Shown: positions 51,819-60,358 of the stretch, in pieces
How the letters are laid out: every line of letters begins with the position of its first letter
Position numbering within the stretch: position 1 is the first letter of the stretch
Origin: Stentor coeruleus
Lineage: Eukaryota; Ciliophora; Heterotrichea; Heterotrichida; Stentoridae
DNA length: 64,000 bases
Reading direction: 5' to 3'
NCBI GenBank assembly: GCA_001970955.1
Contig: MPUH01000111.1
Span: 1 to 64,000, forward strand
The notes under the pieces: generated by a model
Databases searched by the model: none
What the model was told of the DNA's origin: nothing
Seen by the model: only the letters and a program-made list of their open reading frames with translations
Position numbers and translations under genes: made by a program

Positions 51819-52134
51819 ATGACAGCGCTGGAAAAAGAGGTAAAGTGGAAAAGGACTTGGAAAAGTTGGAGCTAAAAACTTCATAGGAGAATTGCCTGGG
51901 AAAATATAAAAGGAATCACAAAGCCAGCAATCAGAAGACTTACAAGAAAATGTGGTTAAAAGACTATCTGAAATGGTCCACGATTAGACCCATAATGTCT
52001 TAAAATCTTTATTGGAAGGAATTGACAGAGATGCAGTCACATATACTGAGCATTCAAGAAGAAAAACATTAACAGTATTTGCTATTTATGCATTGAAGAG
52101 ATAAGGCAGAACTTTATATGGTTTTGGAGGTTAA
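51819..52134 (+). pseudogene. Histone H4 pseudogene
   Basis: The plus strand encodes a recognisable but broken H4. Pieces are GKGLGKVGAK, then ENIKGITKPAIRRLTRKCG, then [27 protein letters not shown] and YALKR, and finally GRTLYGFGG followed by TAA at 52132-52134. Breaks are several frame changes in the first half (including a two-base loss at about 51960), a one-codon loss in the TAMDVVYALKR region, an in-frame TAG at 51985-51987 and an in-frame TAA at 52102-52104, where H4 has the universally conserved Gln of ALKRQGRTLYGFGG. H4 packages DNA with H3 in the nucleosome core. This copy cannot make it and is also divergent in residues that are normally invariant. It lies between the divergent flank of GDH and the end of the DHHC gene. 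Confidence 0.9.
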
Positions 52135-52168
52135 TAAAGTTAATCAATAGAAATTAAAATTAGGGCCA

Positions 52169-53137
52169 TTAGACTTTATCAGGGGTTAAATTTATTTCCC
52201 ATGCTATCAAATAACTAGGCAACCTCTTACAGCAGCTTGTGTATAAATTTGGCACAAATCCTTTAGAGAATGGGCTACCTTTAGACCAGTCAAGGCTTTT
52301 AAGATACGATATTTTATTCCAAGACATGAATTCCCAAGTAGTTAAACCAACAGCCGCAAGATAAAAGTGAAATCCAATTAAGCATCCAACCATAATAAGA
52401 AACAGTAACAAAAACAAAGTAATCACCAGTCGTAACCAATTATTAATAAAAAAGTAAAGGACTCCTTCATCAGTATCAAAACTAATTAAATTCTAAATAA
52501 ACCTCACCAAAGATAAACCCCAAACAATATGTGTAAATTGAAAAGTCAAATAAACATAAAAAGTTTTTTTATTTCTCTCACCAATACAAACCCCAAGCCA
52601 TGGACAATGATGATCATGTGTAGCTACACAATGTCCACATTCCCTACAATGTTTAGTTCTCATAGGTTGATCAATTTTACACACTGTACAATGTCTAATT
52701 TCTGTTATTTGTATATCTTTTGCTGTACTGATTTCATTTTGGCTTTGTGAATTATCTTTATCTTCTTCTTCATCATCTGATCTTTCAGTATTTATTGACT
52801 CACTTCTTTTATTCACAAGATCTGGATTTTCTTCAGGATTTTCCCCATTGAAAATCACAAAATTGCTTGTTTGGGATTTTTTTATAGAAATTTCATCTTT
52901 GACTTCAACTGAACAGCTAACTGATTGATCTTCAGAAAGTATTCCACCTTTAGCAGTGAAAACATTGATATCATGTTGAGTTACAAAGCCTGGAATTGTT
53001 TGAGTTGCATAGAAGTATACGATAAATGATATAAGAGAAAAGATCCAAAAGAATATTGACCAGGGGTTGTGAGGATTGCGAAGGTCTTCAGAAACGTAGG
53101 CGAGACAAGAAAGAAGGCCAAGCTGGAATAATAACAT
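52169..53137 (-). CDS. DHHC palmitoyltransferase, one 15-nt intron
   Basis: Integral membrane protein S-acyltransferase. Two frames join when the 15-nt intron 52493-52507 (gtgaggtttatttag, phase 0) is removed: exons 52508-53137 and 52169-52492, 317 aa. I start at the ATG 53135-53137; TTG lies just upstream. Two membrane spans (about residues 3-18 and 27-50) precede a long acidic loop. The catalytic Cys-rich domain reads RHCTVCKIDQPMRTKHCREC, then HCVATHDHHCPWLGVCIGERN, with the active DHHC motif. After it come two more spans (TFQFTHIVWGLSLV... and WLRLVITLFLLLFLIMVG) and the family TTxE motif in GLTTWEFMSW, encoded by exon 2. The four-span layout is thus complete only after splicing. Substrate unknown. 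The intron begins GTGA instead of GTAA. Confidence 0.93.
52493..52507 (-). other. 15-nt spliceosomal intron in DHHC gene
   Basis: Sense strand gtgaggtttatttag, phase 0, A at position 10; GTGA replaces GTAA. Its last three bases are an in-frame TAG if retained. Splicing restores the TTxE-containing C-terminus. Confidence 0.85.
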
Positions 53138-53400
53138 GATCAATGGGGTTTTCAGTCCTTTTTAAGTCTTACTTAAAGGAATTTGCATGTTAATATTATT
53201 TTAGATATTAGAAATATGAAAGTCTATACCATAACAAAAAGATTATTATACCAAATATCATAAAAGAATAGATTTCATATGGATTATAAACACCCTAAAT
53301 ATATGTAATATTTATATGTATTGTGAATATTAAAATTATTGGTTATAATATAGATGATGATTTATAGTTTTTATATTATATAACCCTATGTTTATTATTA

Positions 53401-54015
53401 CTAACAACACTTTTTCTTTTTTTCTTTTTTGCCTAAGTTTAATCGTACCGAACTATCTACTCCTGAATTTTTTTCCAAAGGTTTTTCTAGACGACTTATA
53501 AAGTAAATTTTTTTAGCGATATCATCAAAAGCTTTATTTACGTTGTCACCATTAAGCGCAGAAGTCTCTATGAAATCCAATCCATGTTTTTGAGCAAAAG
53601 ATTGTGCCTCTTCACATGAAACAGTTCGAACATTATTCAAATCTGATTTATTTCCTATCAACATAATAGCAACATCAGGTTCTGCATACTCTTTTAAAGC
53701 TTTTAGCCACTTAATAACATTAGCAAAAGATTCAGTACTAGTAACATCATAAACTAAAGCTGCCCCAACAGCAGTTCTAAAATAAGTATATGTTATAGAC
53801 TGATATCTTTCTTGCCCAGCTGTATCCCAAATTTGACAAACAATTTTTTTCCCATCAATTTCAAGAGTTTTTTGTTGAAATTGTGCTCCAATTGTGGTTT
53901 TGGTTTCAAAGCTAAATGAGTTTTCGGTATATTTCATTAGTAAGTTTGTCTTACCAACACCTGAGTCTCCTGCCATTACAATTCGATATGGGTTTTCTGA
54001 CTTTTGTGCTTCCAT
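53401..54015 (-). CDS. Rab family small GTPase (Rab11-like)
   Basis: GTP-dependent switch for vesicle traffic. 204 aa. G1/P-loop GDSGVGKTNLL, effector loop TIGAQFQQKTLEIDGKKI with the switch Thr, G3 WDTAGQERYQS, G4 NKSD and G5 ETSAL are all intact, so it should bind and hydrolyse GTP. AVGAALVYDVTSTESFANVIKW resembles the AVGALLVYD segment of Rab11. The C-terminus KKEKKKKCC ends in a double-cysteine site for geranylgeranylation. TIGAQF in place of TIGVEF is a small deviation from the usual RabF1 motif. The Rab11 subclass is my best estimate, not certain. Confidence 0.93.
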   Translation of the reverse strand: MEAQKSENPYRIVMAGDSGVGKTNLLMKYTENSFSFETKTTIGAQFQQKTLEIDGKKIVCQIWDTAGQERYQSITYTYFRTAVGAALVYDVTSTESFANVIKWLKALKEYAEPDVAIMLIGNKSDLNNVRTVSCEEAQSFAQKHGLDFIETSALNGDNVNKAFDDIAKKIYFISRLEKPLEKNSGVDSSVRLNLGKKEKKKKCC

Positions 54016-54363
54016 TTAAAGAATTATTTTCTGGTTTTGAATGATGATATAAAGTTTTGGATTTTATTTGGCTTGGGTTATAAAGTATAAAAATATGATT
54101 AGTTATTTAGAAGTGGTTGCCAAATAAAATTATTTAAAGAATTGTTAGTGATAGTATTTAATAAACTAATTCTAAAACATTCTCTTTTCTCAAATCATTA
54201 AAAAATAATTTTTTTTCAATCCTAATATTCTCAATATTACAAAAGCAACTCTAAACAATCCAATTTTTATTAACTTACCACTAAATCATATCTCTATTCA
54301 AAATTACCTAAAATATTCACAATATTAAAACAAAATACATATTAAAAAAACTCACTATAATAA
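54016..54363. other. 348-bp divergent intergenic region with skew switch
   Basis: Shared 5' flank of the Rab gene (minus) and the TOG gene (plus). The left part to about 54120 is G-rich; from about 54160 it is C-rich. No other feature recognised. Confidence 0.5.
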
Positions 54364-57300
54364 ATGGATCCTCTACCCCAAGCATCCGAACTAAAATCTG
54401 AATTTCCCCAAGCAGACGAAGAAGACGAAAAAGAAGAATCAAATCCACTTGAAATCCGAGTAGATTCCAAAAACTGGAAGTCAAGATCAAAAGCTTACTC
54501 AGAACTAGCAACTCTTCTCCAAGATCCAAACTCAATCTCATATTCTGACTATTTGCCAAGCATTTCAAAATTCATATCAGATCCTAACCCAGGTTCTCAA
54601 TCCAAAGCTTTAGAAATAGTCTCATTATACATTAAAAACCAGCCTGATTTAATATTAACGCAAAGTGAGACTTTAATCAAATCCCTAATAGAAAAAGGTA
54701 TGACAAGTCCAAAAATCCCAATCAAAAACGACAGTTTAATTTTAATCCTAGACTTTTTCTCAATACACAAAGACAATTTTGAAATCCTAATCCAAAGTTT
54801 TCAACATTGTATCAACAACAAAAACATTAAAATCCAAGCAGCTGGAATAAATGCAATAAATTCTATAATCCAAGCATTTGGTATAGAAAAATTATCATTT
54901 AAACCTTTTATCGAGCATATAGAAAAAGCAGCATCAGCTAGTAACCCTTTAGTTCGTGGAGAAGCTCTTGGGTTTTATATAGAAACATATCGTTGGATAC
55001 GAGAACTTATTATCCCATATGTTGAAAAGCTTAAAAAATCCCAGCAAGAAGAACTGCATAAAGTTTTTGAGACAATAACTGAATACCCAAGACCAACTCG
55101 TTGGTTAAAATGCGAAGAATCACAAGCTAGGGAGTATCAAAATACACAAAAACCAAAAATTATTGATATTTATGATATGGCTGATGCTAAAGATATATTT
55201 ACAAAATATGGAGAAAACTGGGCGAATTCAGTATTGAGTATGGAAAAGTGGACTGATAAAAAACAAGCTTTACAAGAACTTAACAACGAAGCTAACTACC
55301 CGAAATTAGCTGAAAAATCTCCTATAGAACTTGTAAGCTTATCAAAAAAACTATTAAATGACACTAATGTTCAGGTTATGCTCCAGTCAATGAAACTTAT
55401 AGGGTTATTATCTAAAGGTCAAAGGAAATATTTCGAACCTTTTGCCAAACAGTTTTTGCCGATATTACTACAAAAGTTTAAAGATAAAAAAACATTGGTT
55501 CTTCAAGAAACACATTGCACTTTAGATAATCTTATGTATAGTATTAGTATTGACAGTATCTTTGAAGATGTGAAAGATGCTTTTGAAGACTCGAACCCAG
55601 CTGTAAAAACTAATACTTGTGCTTGGCTTGAAAGGGTTTTTGAATATCATACATTTGATAATATGAAGTTTATTATAAAAAACCTTACAAGTTTATGTAA
55701 AAAAAATACTGATGATCCTTCACCTGAGGTAAGAAATAGTACTTATAAGCTTTTGGCTTGTATGCTAAAAAAGTCATCTGAAGTTGGGCAGTTTATAAAA
55801 GATCTTCCAGCTGTTAAACTTAAAAAAATCGAAGAATGCTCAGGAGTTCAGTTAGATATAGAAAAAACTAAAAAAGATCAGGAAATTGACAAAAATGCAG
55901 AACCACAGAAAAAAAACCCTAAAGAAAATCCTCAATCACCAAGTAATAAAACTCATAACAAAAATATACAAAATGATGAAGATCATAGTCAAAGCATAAC
56001 CCCAGAAGAAGCAGAAATTATAGTAAAAACTTTTCTCCCAAACAACCTCATACAACAACTAAAAGACAATTCTTGGAAAGAAAAACAAGCTGGGCTCTTA
56101 TCTTTACAAGAATGGATCAATAATAATATTGTAATACTTCAAACTCATAATGAAGCTATATTACGTTTTGTTAGAACTACAGTCAAAGAATGGAAAGAAA
56201 ATAATTTTAACGTTGTTAAAGCAGCATTTGAGATTTTTAAATTCACAAGTGAAAATGCGAGTATTACAAAACGTACAGCTTATGGGGTTTTAAATACAGG
56301 ATCTTTAGATAAACTTTCTGATCCTAAACTTATCGAATCATATACATCATGTATTTTTTCAATAACTGAAGTAGTTGGGCCAAAATTTGTTGTAAGTATG
56401 CTTATAAAAAATACAGAAGAATCTAATAAGCCTAAAGTAATCTCAGAATGTTGTGGATGTATAAGTAAAATAATCTCAGACTATGGGATTCATACTGTTA
56501 TTATAAAAGATGTGATTGATTATGCTAAAAATGGGCTTAACGGGGCTAATCCACAGATAAAAAAGTCAAGTCAAAACTTGATAGTTTTAATCTATAGTTT
56601 TTTAGGTGAAAAACTCATAAGTTTGTTGGGCGATATTAAAGATTCAACAATGAAAGTTTTAATGGAAGAATTTGCAAGGACCCAAATTGTAGCGAAAACT
56701 TCATTTAAAGATCTTAAAGGACAAGAGTCAGCAAGTTTCGATCCAAAAAAGCTTTTAGAAGATACAATGCCAAAGGTAAATATAGAAAAACTTATTACTT
56801 CAGCTATGCTGAAAAAAATCTCTGATGCAAATTGGAAGGTTAGAAAAGAGGGACTTGAAGAATTTGATGCTGTTCTCAATAATAATAAAGGGAAAATAAT
56901 ACCAATTGGCTTAGAGAGTATTGTTAAAGCTATTATAGCCAGGCTTTCAGATCCAAATAAGGCTCTTGTACGCCAAGCATTGATTTTATCATGTAAATTG
57001 GCGAGTTCACTTGGTAGCGATTCTAAGAATTATGCTAAAAATTTCCTTCCGGCTATTATTAATTGCTTAGCTGATAAACAAAATTTGTTAAGATTAGATG
57101 CATTAGCAGCTATAAATAAGTGGGGTGAAGAAGCGGGGATTGAATTTGTTATTATGTATTCTGCTGGACCTTTGGGTATTGATAATCCAGAACTTCGTAG
57201 TGAACTTTTGAAATGGCTTTTGGAACATAAACAATCGTTTAAGGATATTGATATGAAAAATTATGCACCAACTATTTTAGCATGCTTACAAGATAGGTCT

Positions 57301-60192
57301 GCTAATATTAGGAATCTTGCGGAAAACTTGTTTTCGGAAGTTGTGGAGGTTGTGTCTTTTGAAGCATTTTTACCTTATCTTAAAGATATAAAACCTGCAG
57401 TTATGAATACACTTAGTTTGATATTTGAAAAATATAGAAGGCGATTTACAATAGATGATCAATCTTTGGATAGCATAATTTTACCTCTAAAAAATCCAAG
57501 AAGTACAACAAAAGAAGGTACAAGGATTATATCAAAAGAAACAAATAGGAAAAAAAGTGTATGTGCGACAAAAAAAATCAGTCAAAATGATATTGGAAGC
57601 CCATTAAATAGAACTCAATTGCCATTGGCATATAGCGTTGAAATCAGTATAATTTCTACTGGGAATAAAGAAAAACGCCTTGAATCTGAGAATAAAATAA
57701 AATGGGGATATGAAAATACTATCCCGGACCTGCAAGAAAAAATCAAAGACCAAATGCGAATGTGTTTTTCAACAGATCTTTGTATATTGTTATTAAATCA
57801 AGATTTTAAGAAGCAAATTGAAGGAGTAGGATATTTAAATGCATTTATTTCTTCACATCAGATACAACTTATTGAGGTTTTAGATATAATCTTTAGATGG
57901 GTGTGGGCTAAACTACAGGAAATGGGAAATACACAGCTAATAAAAACAATTTTGGAAATGATGCAAAGTTTAGTAAATATGCTGGTAGATCATAAATATA
58001 TTTTGATGGATAGTGAGGCTGGGATGTTTTTACCAATTTTATGTGAGAAAGTAGGTATCGCTAATTTTAGGGCAGTTATTAGAGGTATTATTCATAGTTC
58101 AATTAAAATTTACCCACCAGACAAAGTTTTTGTTTTTATCGTAGCTGGATGCAATTCTAAAAATGCAAAGACAAAAGTTGAGTGTCTTGAAGAAATTAGT
58201 TTAATGATTCAAGAATTTGGAGGTAAGATTTTTCAACCAAAAGATGTCAAAGCTATAGCAAAACATACAAGCAGCTCTGATAGTAACGTCCGCAAAGCGG
58301 CCGTGAAAGTTATAGATGATATATTTAAAGTAGCAGGAGATAAAACTTGGGGAATGATTGGTGAGATTCCAGATAAAATTAAAGAAGTTTTTGAGCAGAA
58401 ATTTAAAGCTGCACCAAGTGTAGGTTTATTAAGGAAAATGACTTTAAGAGAATCGCTACCAAGAATTGTTAGCCCAAAAAACATGAAAATTCGAGGTGGA
58501 ATTGATAATGCTCGATCTTTGTCTCCACATAAAACAATAGATGGGCCTCAAGAGGGAAGCATTGAAAGGGTTTCGAATCAATGTAATTCAAAAAATGAAA
58601 CTAAAAGGACGTTGAATATTGCTTTAAGAAAACCTGATAAAGATAAATACAATAAAAAAGAGGAATTACCTGAAAAATCCGATGCTGGGAATAAAATTGA
58701 CATACCTCAAAAGAATGAAATTAAACCAGATATTCCAAACGATGCTAAGGCTGAAAATTTTCTAATTTTAAACAGTCCAATAAACAGAGAAAACAAATCA
58801 TTTATGTTTGATTCCCAATCCGAAGATCTACCCGCATATTTACTTGAAGACACAAAATCTCCTGTTTTCTCAGAAGGTGATGAAAATCTACTTTTCGATT
58901 TGCCAAACTTCGAAAACCCTAAAAATAACCTTGACATCATCATAGAAACCATAAAAAATGCTGAAATAAGTTCAAAACTCGAAGCTCTTGTAGCAATTAA
59001 CGATATAATACAAAACAGTTTAGACATTTATAAAGAAGAACTCCAAAACACAGCTAATTTATTATGCAATGCAATAACACAAACATTAATAACAACATTT
59101 GATCGCCCATTACAAAACCTTCCATTAAGATTCACAAAGTATTTCTTAAATATCGTTCATAAAATATGCTCAACAAAAATAATAATGAGAGAATTAACAG
59201 AATTATCATTATTTAACCTTGTTGAACAAATTCTTTATCGTTTATTAACTGAAGGACTTATAAAAATTGGAGTAAAAAAAGAAGGTGAGGCTATTTTGAA
59301 AACACTTAATGGGATTATGCTTAGAATTCTTGGGCATTCTCGACCTACTACAATAATGGTTGTGCTTATTAAATTATTGACAAAAATTAAAAATAGTGTT
59401 TTGGTTAAAATGCAAGGGTTAATATTAAGATGTTTACTAAAACTTGCAAAAGGATTAAAAATTGTTATTAGTCAAATTGATATACCTCAAATATTTATGT
59501 CTATAGATGAACATGTTTTATTGTATAAAAATGTTGGTAGAGATGATGGATGTGTTATATCTTTGAAGTTTTTAGTAAATGAAATTGTTAAACTACTAGG
59601 GAATAGGATTTGGAAAGAATTTGATATGGTAAGGTATGAGCTTTCATGTGATGTGCAGTTAGAAAAATGGATTATAATTATGCTTAATAGTTCAACTTAT
59701 TCAACTAGAAAGTTTGTAGAAAACAAAACTGATATAGAGTTAGTTGAACTTTTTATATCACTTAATGAAAATTATGATTTAGGTATAAAAAAACTATTAG
59801 AATACAATGACAAAAACCCTGAGTTCATTTTAGTGAAATATTTAGATAATCTTCCTTTAAAAATCAGAGACAAGGTCACTGTTGATTTAAAAGAAATATT
59901 AAAAAAAGATATGATTAATAGAGAAAATGTGAGAAAAGATGAAGAATTACTAAATATAGAAGAAGTGAAGAAGATAGAGGGGGATAAAAAGAATAATTTT
60001 TCTGGGGATTCAAGTAATACAGAGAACAAACTAAAAGAATTTCAACGGCGTTTAGTAGTTATGAAACAAAGATATGGAATAACAAACATTTCTACTTCAA
60101 CAGAATATAAAGTTGCTATTAGTGAATTGAAGGATAAAGCTAATAACTTGTTAAACAGTCCGAAAAACGTGAAAACAGAAGTTTATAAATGA
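54364..60192 (+). CDS. XMAP215/ch-TOG/Dis1 family microtubule polymerase
   Basis: 1942 aa, one frame, ending in TGA. XMAP215 proteins sit at growing microtubule plus ends and deliver tubulin through TOG domains. Tandem HEAT-based TOG arrays are visible at roughly 25-240 (DSKNWKSRSKAYSELATLLQ), 280-505 (SMEKWTDKKQALQELNNEA), 560-790 (NSWKEKQAGLLSLQEWI), 810-1055 (ANWKVRKEGLEEFDAVLN) and 1110-1360 (FKKQIEGVGYLNAFI), each opening with the W-x-x-R/K helix that contacts tubulin. Five TOGs equals the animal ch-TOG number. Linkers after TOG2 and after TOG5 are basic and Ser/Pro-rich, as needed for lattice binding. A further helical domain at about 1515-1760 corresponds to the C-terminal region. It is relevant to the large microtubule cortex of a heterotrich (inference). 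Confidence 0.93.
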   Translation: MDPLPQASELKSEFPQADEEDEKEESNPLEIRVDSKNWKSRSKAYSELATLLQDPNSISYSDYLPSISKFISDPNPGSQSKALEIVSLYIKNQPDLILTQSETLIKSLIEKGMTSPKIPIKNDSLILILDFFSIHKDNFEILIQSFQHCINNKNIKIQAAGINAINSIIQAFGIEKLSFKPFIEHIEKAASASNPLVRGEALGFYIETYRWIRELIIPYVEKLKKSQQEELHKVFETITEYPRPTRWLKCEESQAREYQNTQKPKIIDIYDMADAKDIFTKYGENWANSVLSMEKWTDKKQALQELNNEANYPKLAEKSPIELVSLSKKLLNDTNVQVMLQSMKLIGLLSKGQRKYFEPFAKQFLPILLQKFKDKKTLVLQETHCTLDNLMYSISIDSIFEDVKDAFEDSNPAVKTNTCAWLERVFEYHTFDNMKFIIKNLTSLCKKNTDDPSPEVRNSTYKLLACMLKKSSEVGQFIKDLPAVKLKKIEECSGVQLDIEKTKKDQEIDKNAEPQKKNPKENPQSPSNKTHNKNIQNDEDHSQSITPEEAEIIVKTFLPNNLIQQLKDNSWKEKQAGLLSLQEWINNNIVILQTHNEAILRFVRTTVKEWKENNFNVVKAAFEIFKFTSENASITKRTAYGVLNTGSLDKLSDPKLIESYTSCIFSITEVVGPKFVVSMLIKNTEESNKPKVISECCGCISKIISDYGIHTVIIKDVIDYAKNGLNGANPQIKKSSQNLIVLIYSFLGEKLISLLGDIKDSTMKVLMEEFARTQIVAKTSFKDLKGQESASFDPKKLLEDTMPKVNIEKLITSAMLKKISDANWKVRKEGLEEFDAVLNNNKGKIIPIGLESIVKAIIARLSDPNKALVRQALILSCKLASSLGSDSKNYAKNFLPAIINCLADKQNLLRLDALAAINKWGEEAGIEFVIMYSAGPLGIDNPELRSELLKWLLEHKQSFKDIDMKNYAPTILACLQDRSANIRNLAENLFSEVVEVVSFEAFLPYLKDIKPAVMNTLSLIFEKYRRRFTIDDQSLDSIILPLKNPRSTTKEGTRIISKETNRKKSVCATKKISQNDIGSPLNRTQLPLAYSVEISIISTGNKEKRLESENKIKWGYENTIPDLQEKIKDQMRMCFSTDLCILLLNQDFKKQIEGVGYLNAFISSHQIQLIEVLDIIFRWVWAKLQEMGNTQLIKTILEMMQSLVNMLVDHKYILMDSEAGMFLPILCEKVGIANFRAVIRGIIHSSIKIYPPDKVFVFIVAGCNSKNAKTKVECLEEISLMIQEFGGKIFQPKDVKAIAKHTSSSDSNVRKAAVKVIDDIFKVAGDKTWGMIGEIPDKIKEVFEQKFKAAPSVGLLRKMTLRESLPRIVSPKNMKIRGGIDNARSLSPHKTIDGPQEGSIERVSNQCNSKNETKRTLNIALRKPDKDKYNKKEELPEKSDAGNKIDIPQKNEIKPDIPNDAKAENFLILNSPINRENKSFMFDSQSEDLPAYLLEDTKSPVFSEGDENLLFDLPNFENPKNNLDIIIETIKNAEISSKLEALVAINDIIQNSLDIYKEELQNTANLLCNAITQTLITTFDRPLQNLPLRFTKYFLNIVHKICSTKIIMRELTELSLFNLVEQILYRLLTEGLIKIGVKKEGEAILKTLNGIMLRILGHSRPTTIMVVLIKLLTKIKNSVLVKMQGLILRCLLKLAKGLKIVISQIDIPQIFMSIDEHVLLYKNVGRDDGCVISLKFLVNEIVKLLGNRIWKEFDMVRYELSCDVQLEKWIIIMLNSSTYSTRKFVENKTDIELVELFISLNENYDLGIKKLLEYNDKNPEFILVKYLDNLPLKIRDKVTVDLKEILKKDMINRENVRKDEELLNIEEVKKIEGDKKNNFSGDSSNTENKLKEFQRRLVVMKQRYGITNISTSTEYKVAISELKDKANNLLNSPKNVKTEVYK

Positions 60193-60358
60193 TTTTAAAA
60201 ACTTTATGCAGAATCTTAATCAATAATATCATAACTTTAGCTTGGCTATATAAAAATATTTAACAATAGATGTTTTTATAGCAATTTTCAAATTTTAGTA
60301 TAAATATGGTTCATGGCAAGCTTTAATTGTTCTTTGTTTATAATATATTTAAAGTATA

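Noticed and set aside
51819-52134. Reassigned genetic code (TAA/TAG as Gln) for the whole window.
   Set aside because: All intact genes end in TAA, TAG or TGA, and thousands of codons in long frames contain none of them in frame. Only the H4 remnant and the 46.2-47.0 kb stretch would gain from such a code.
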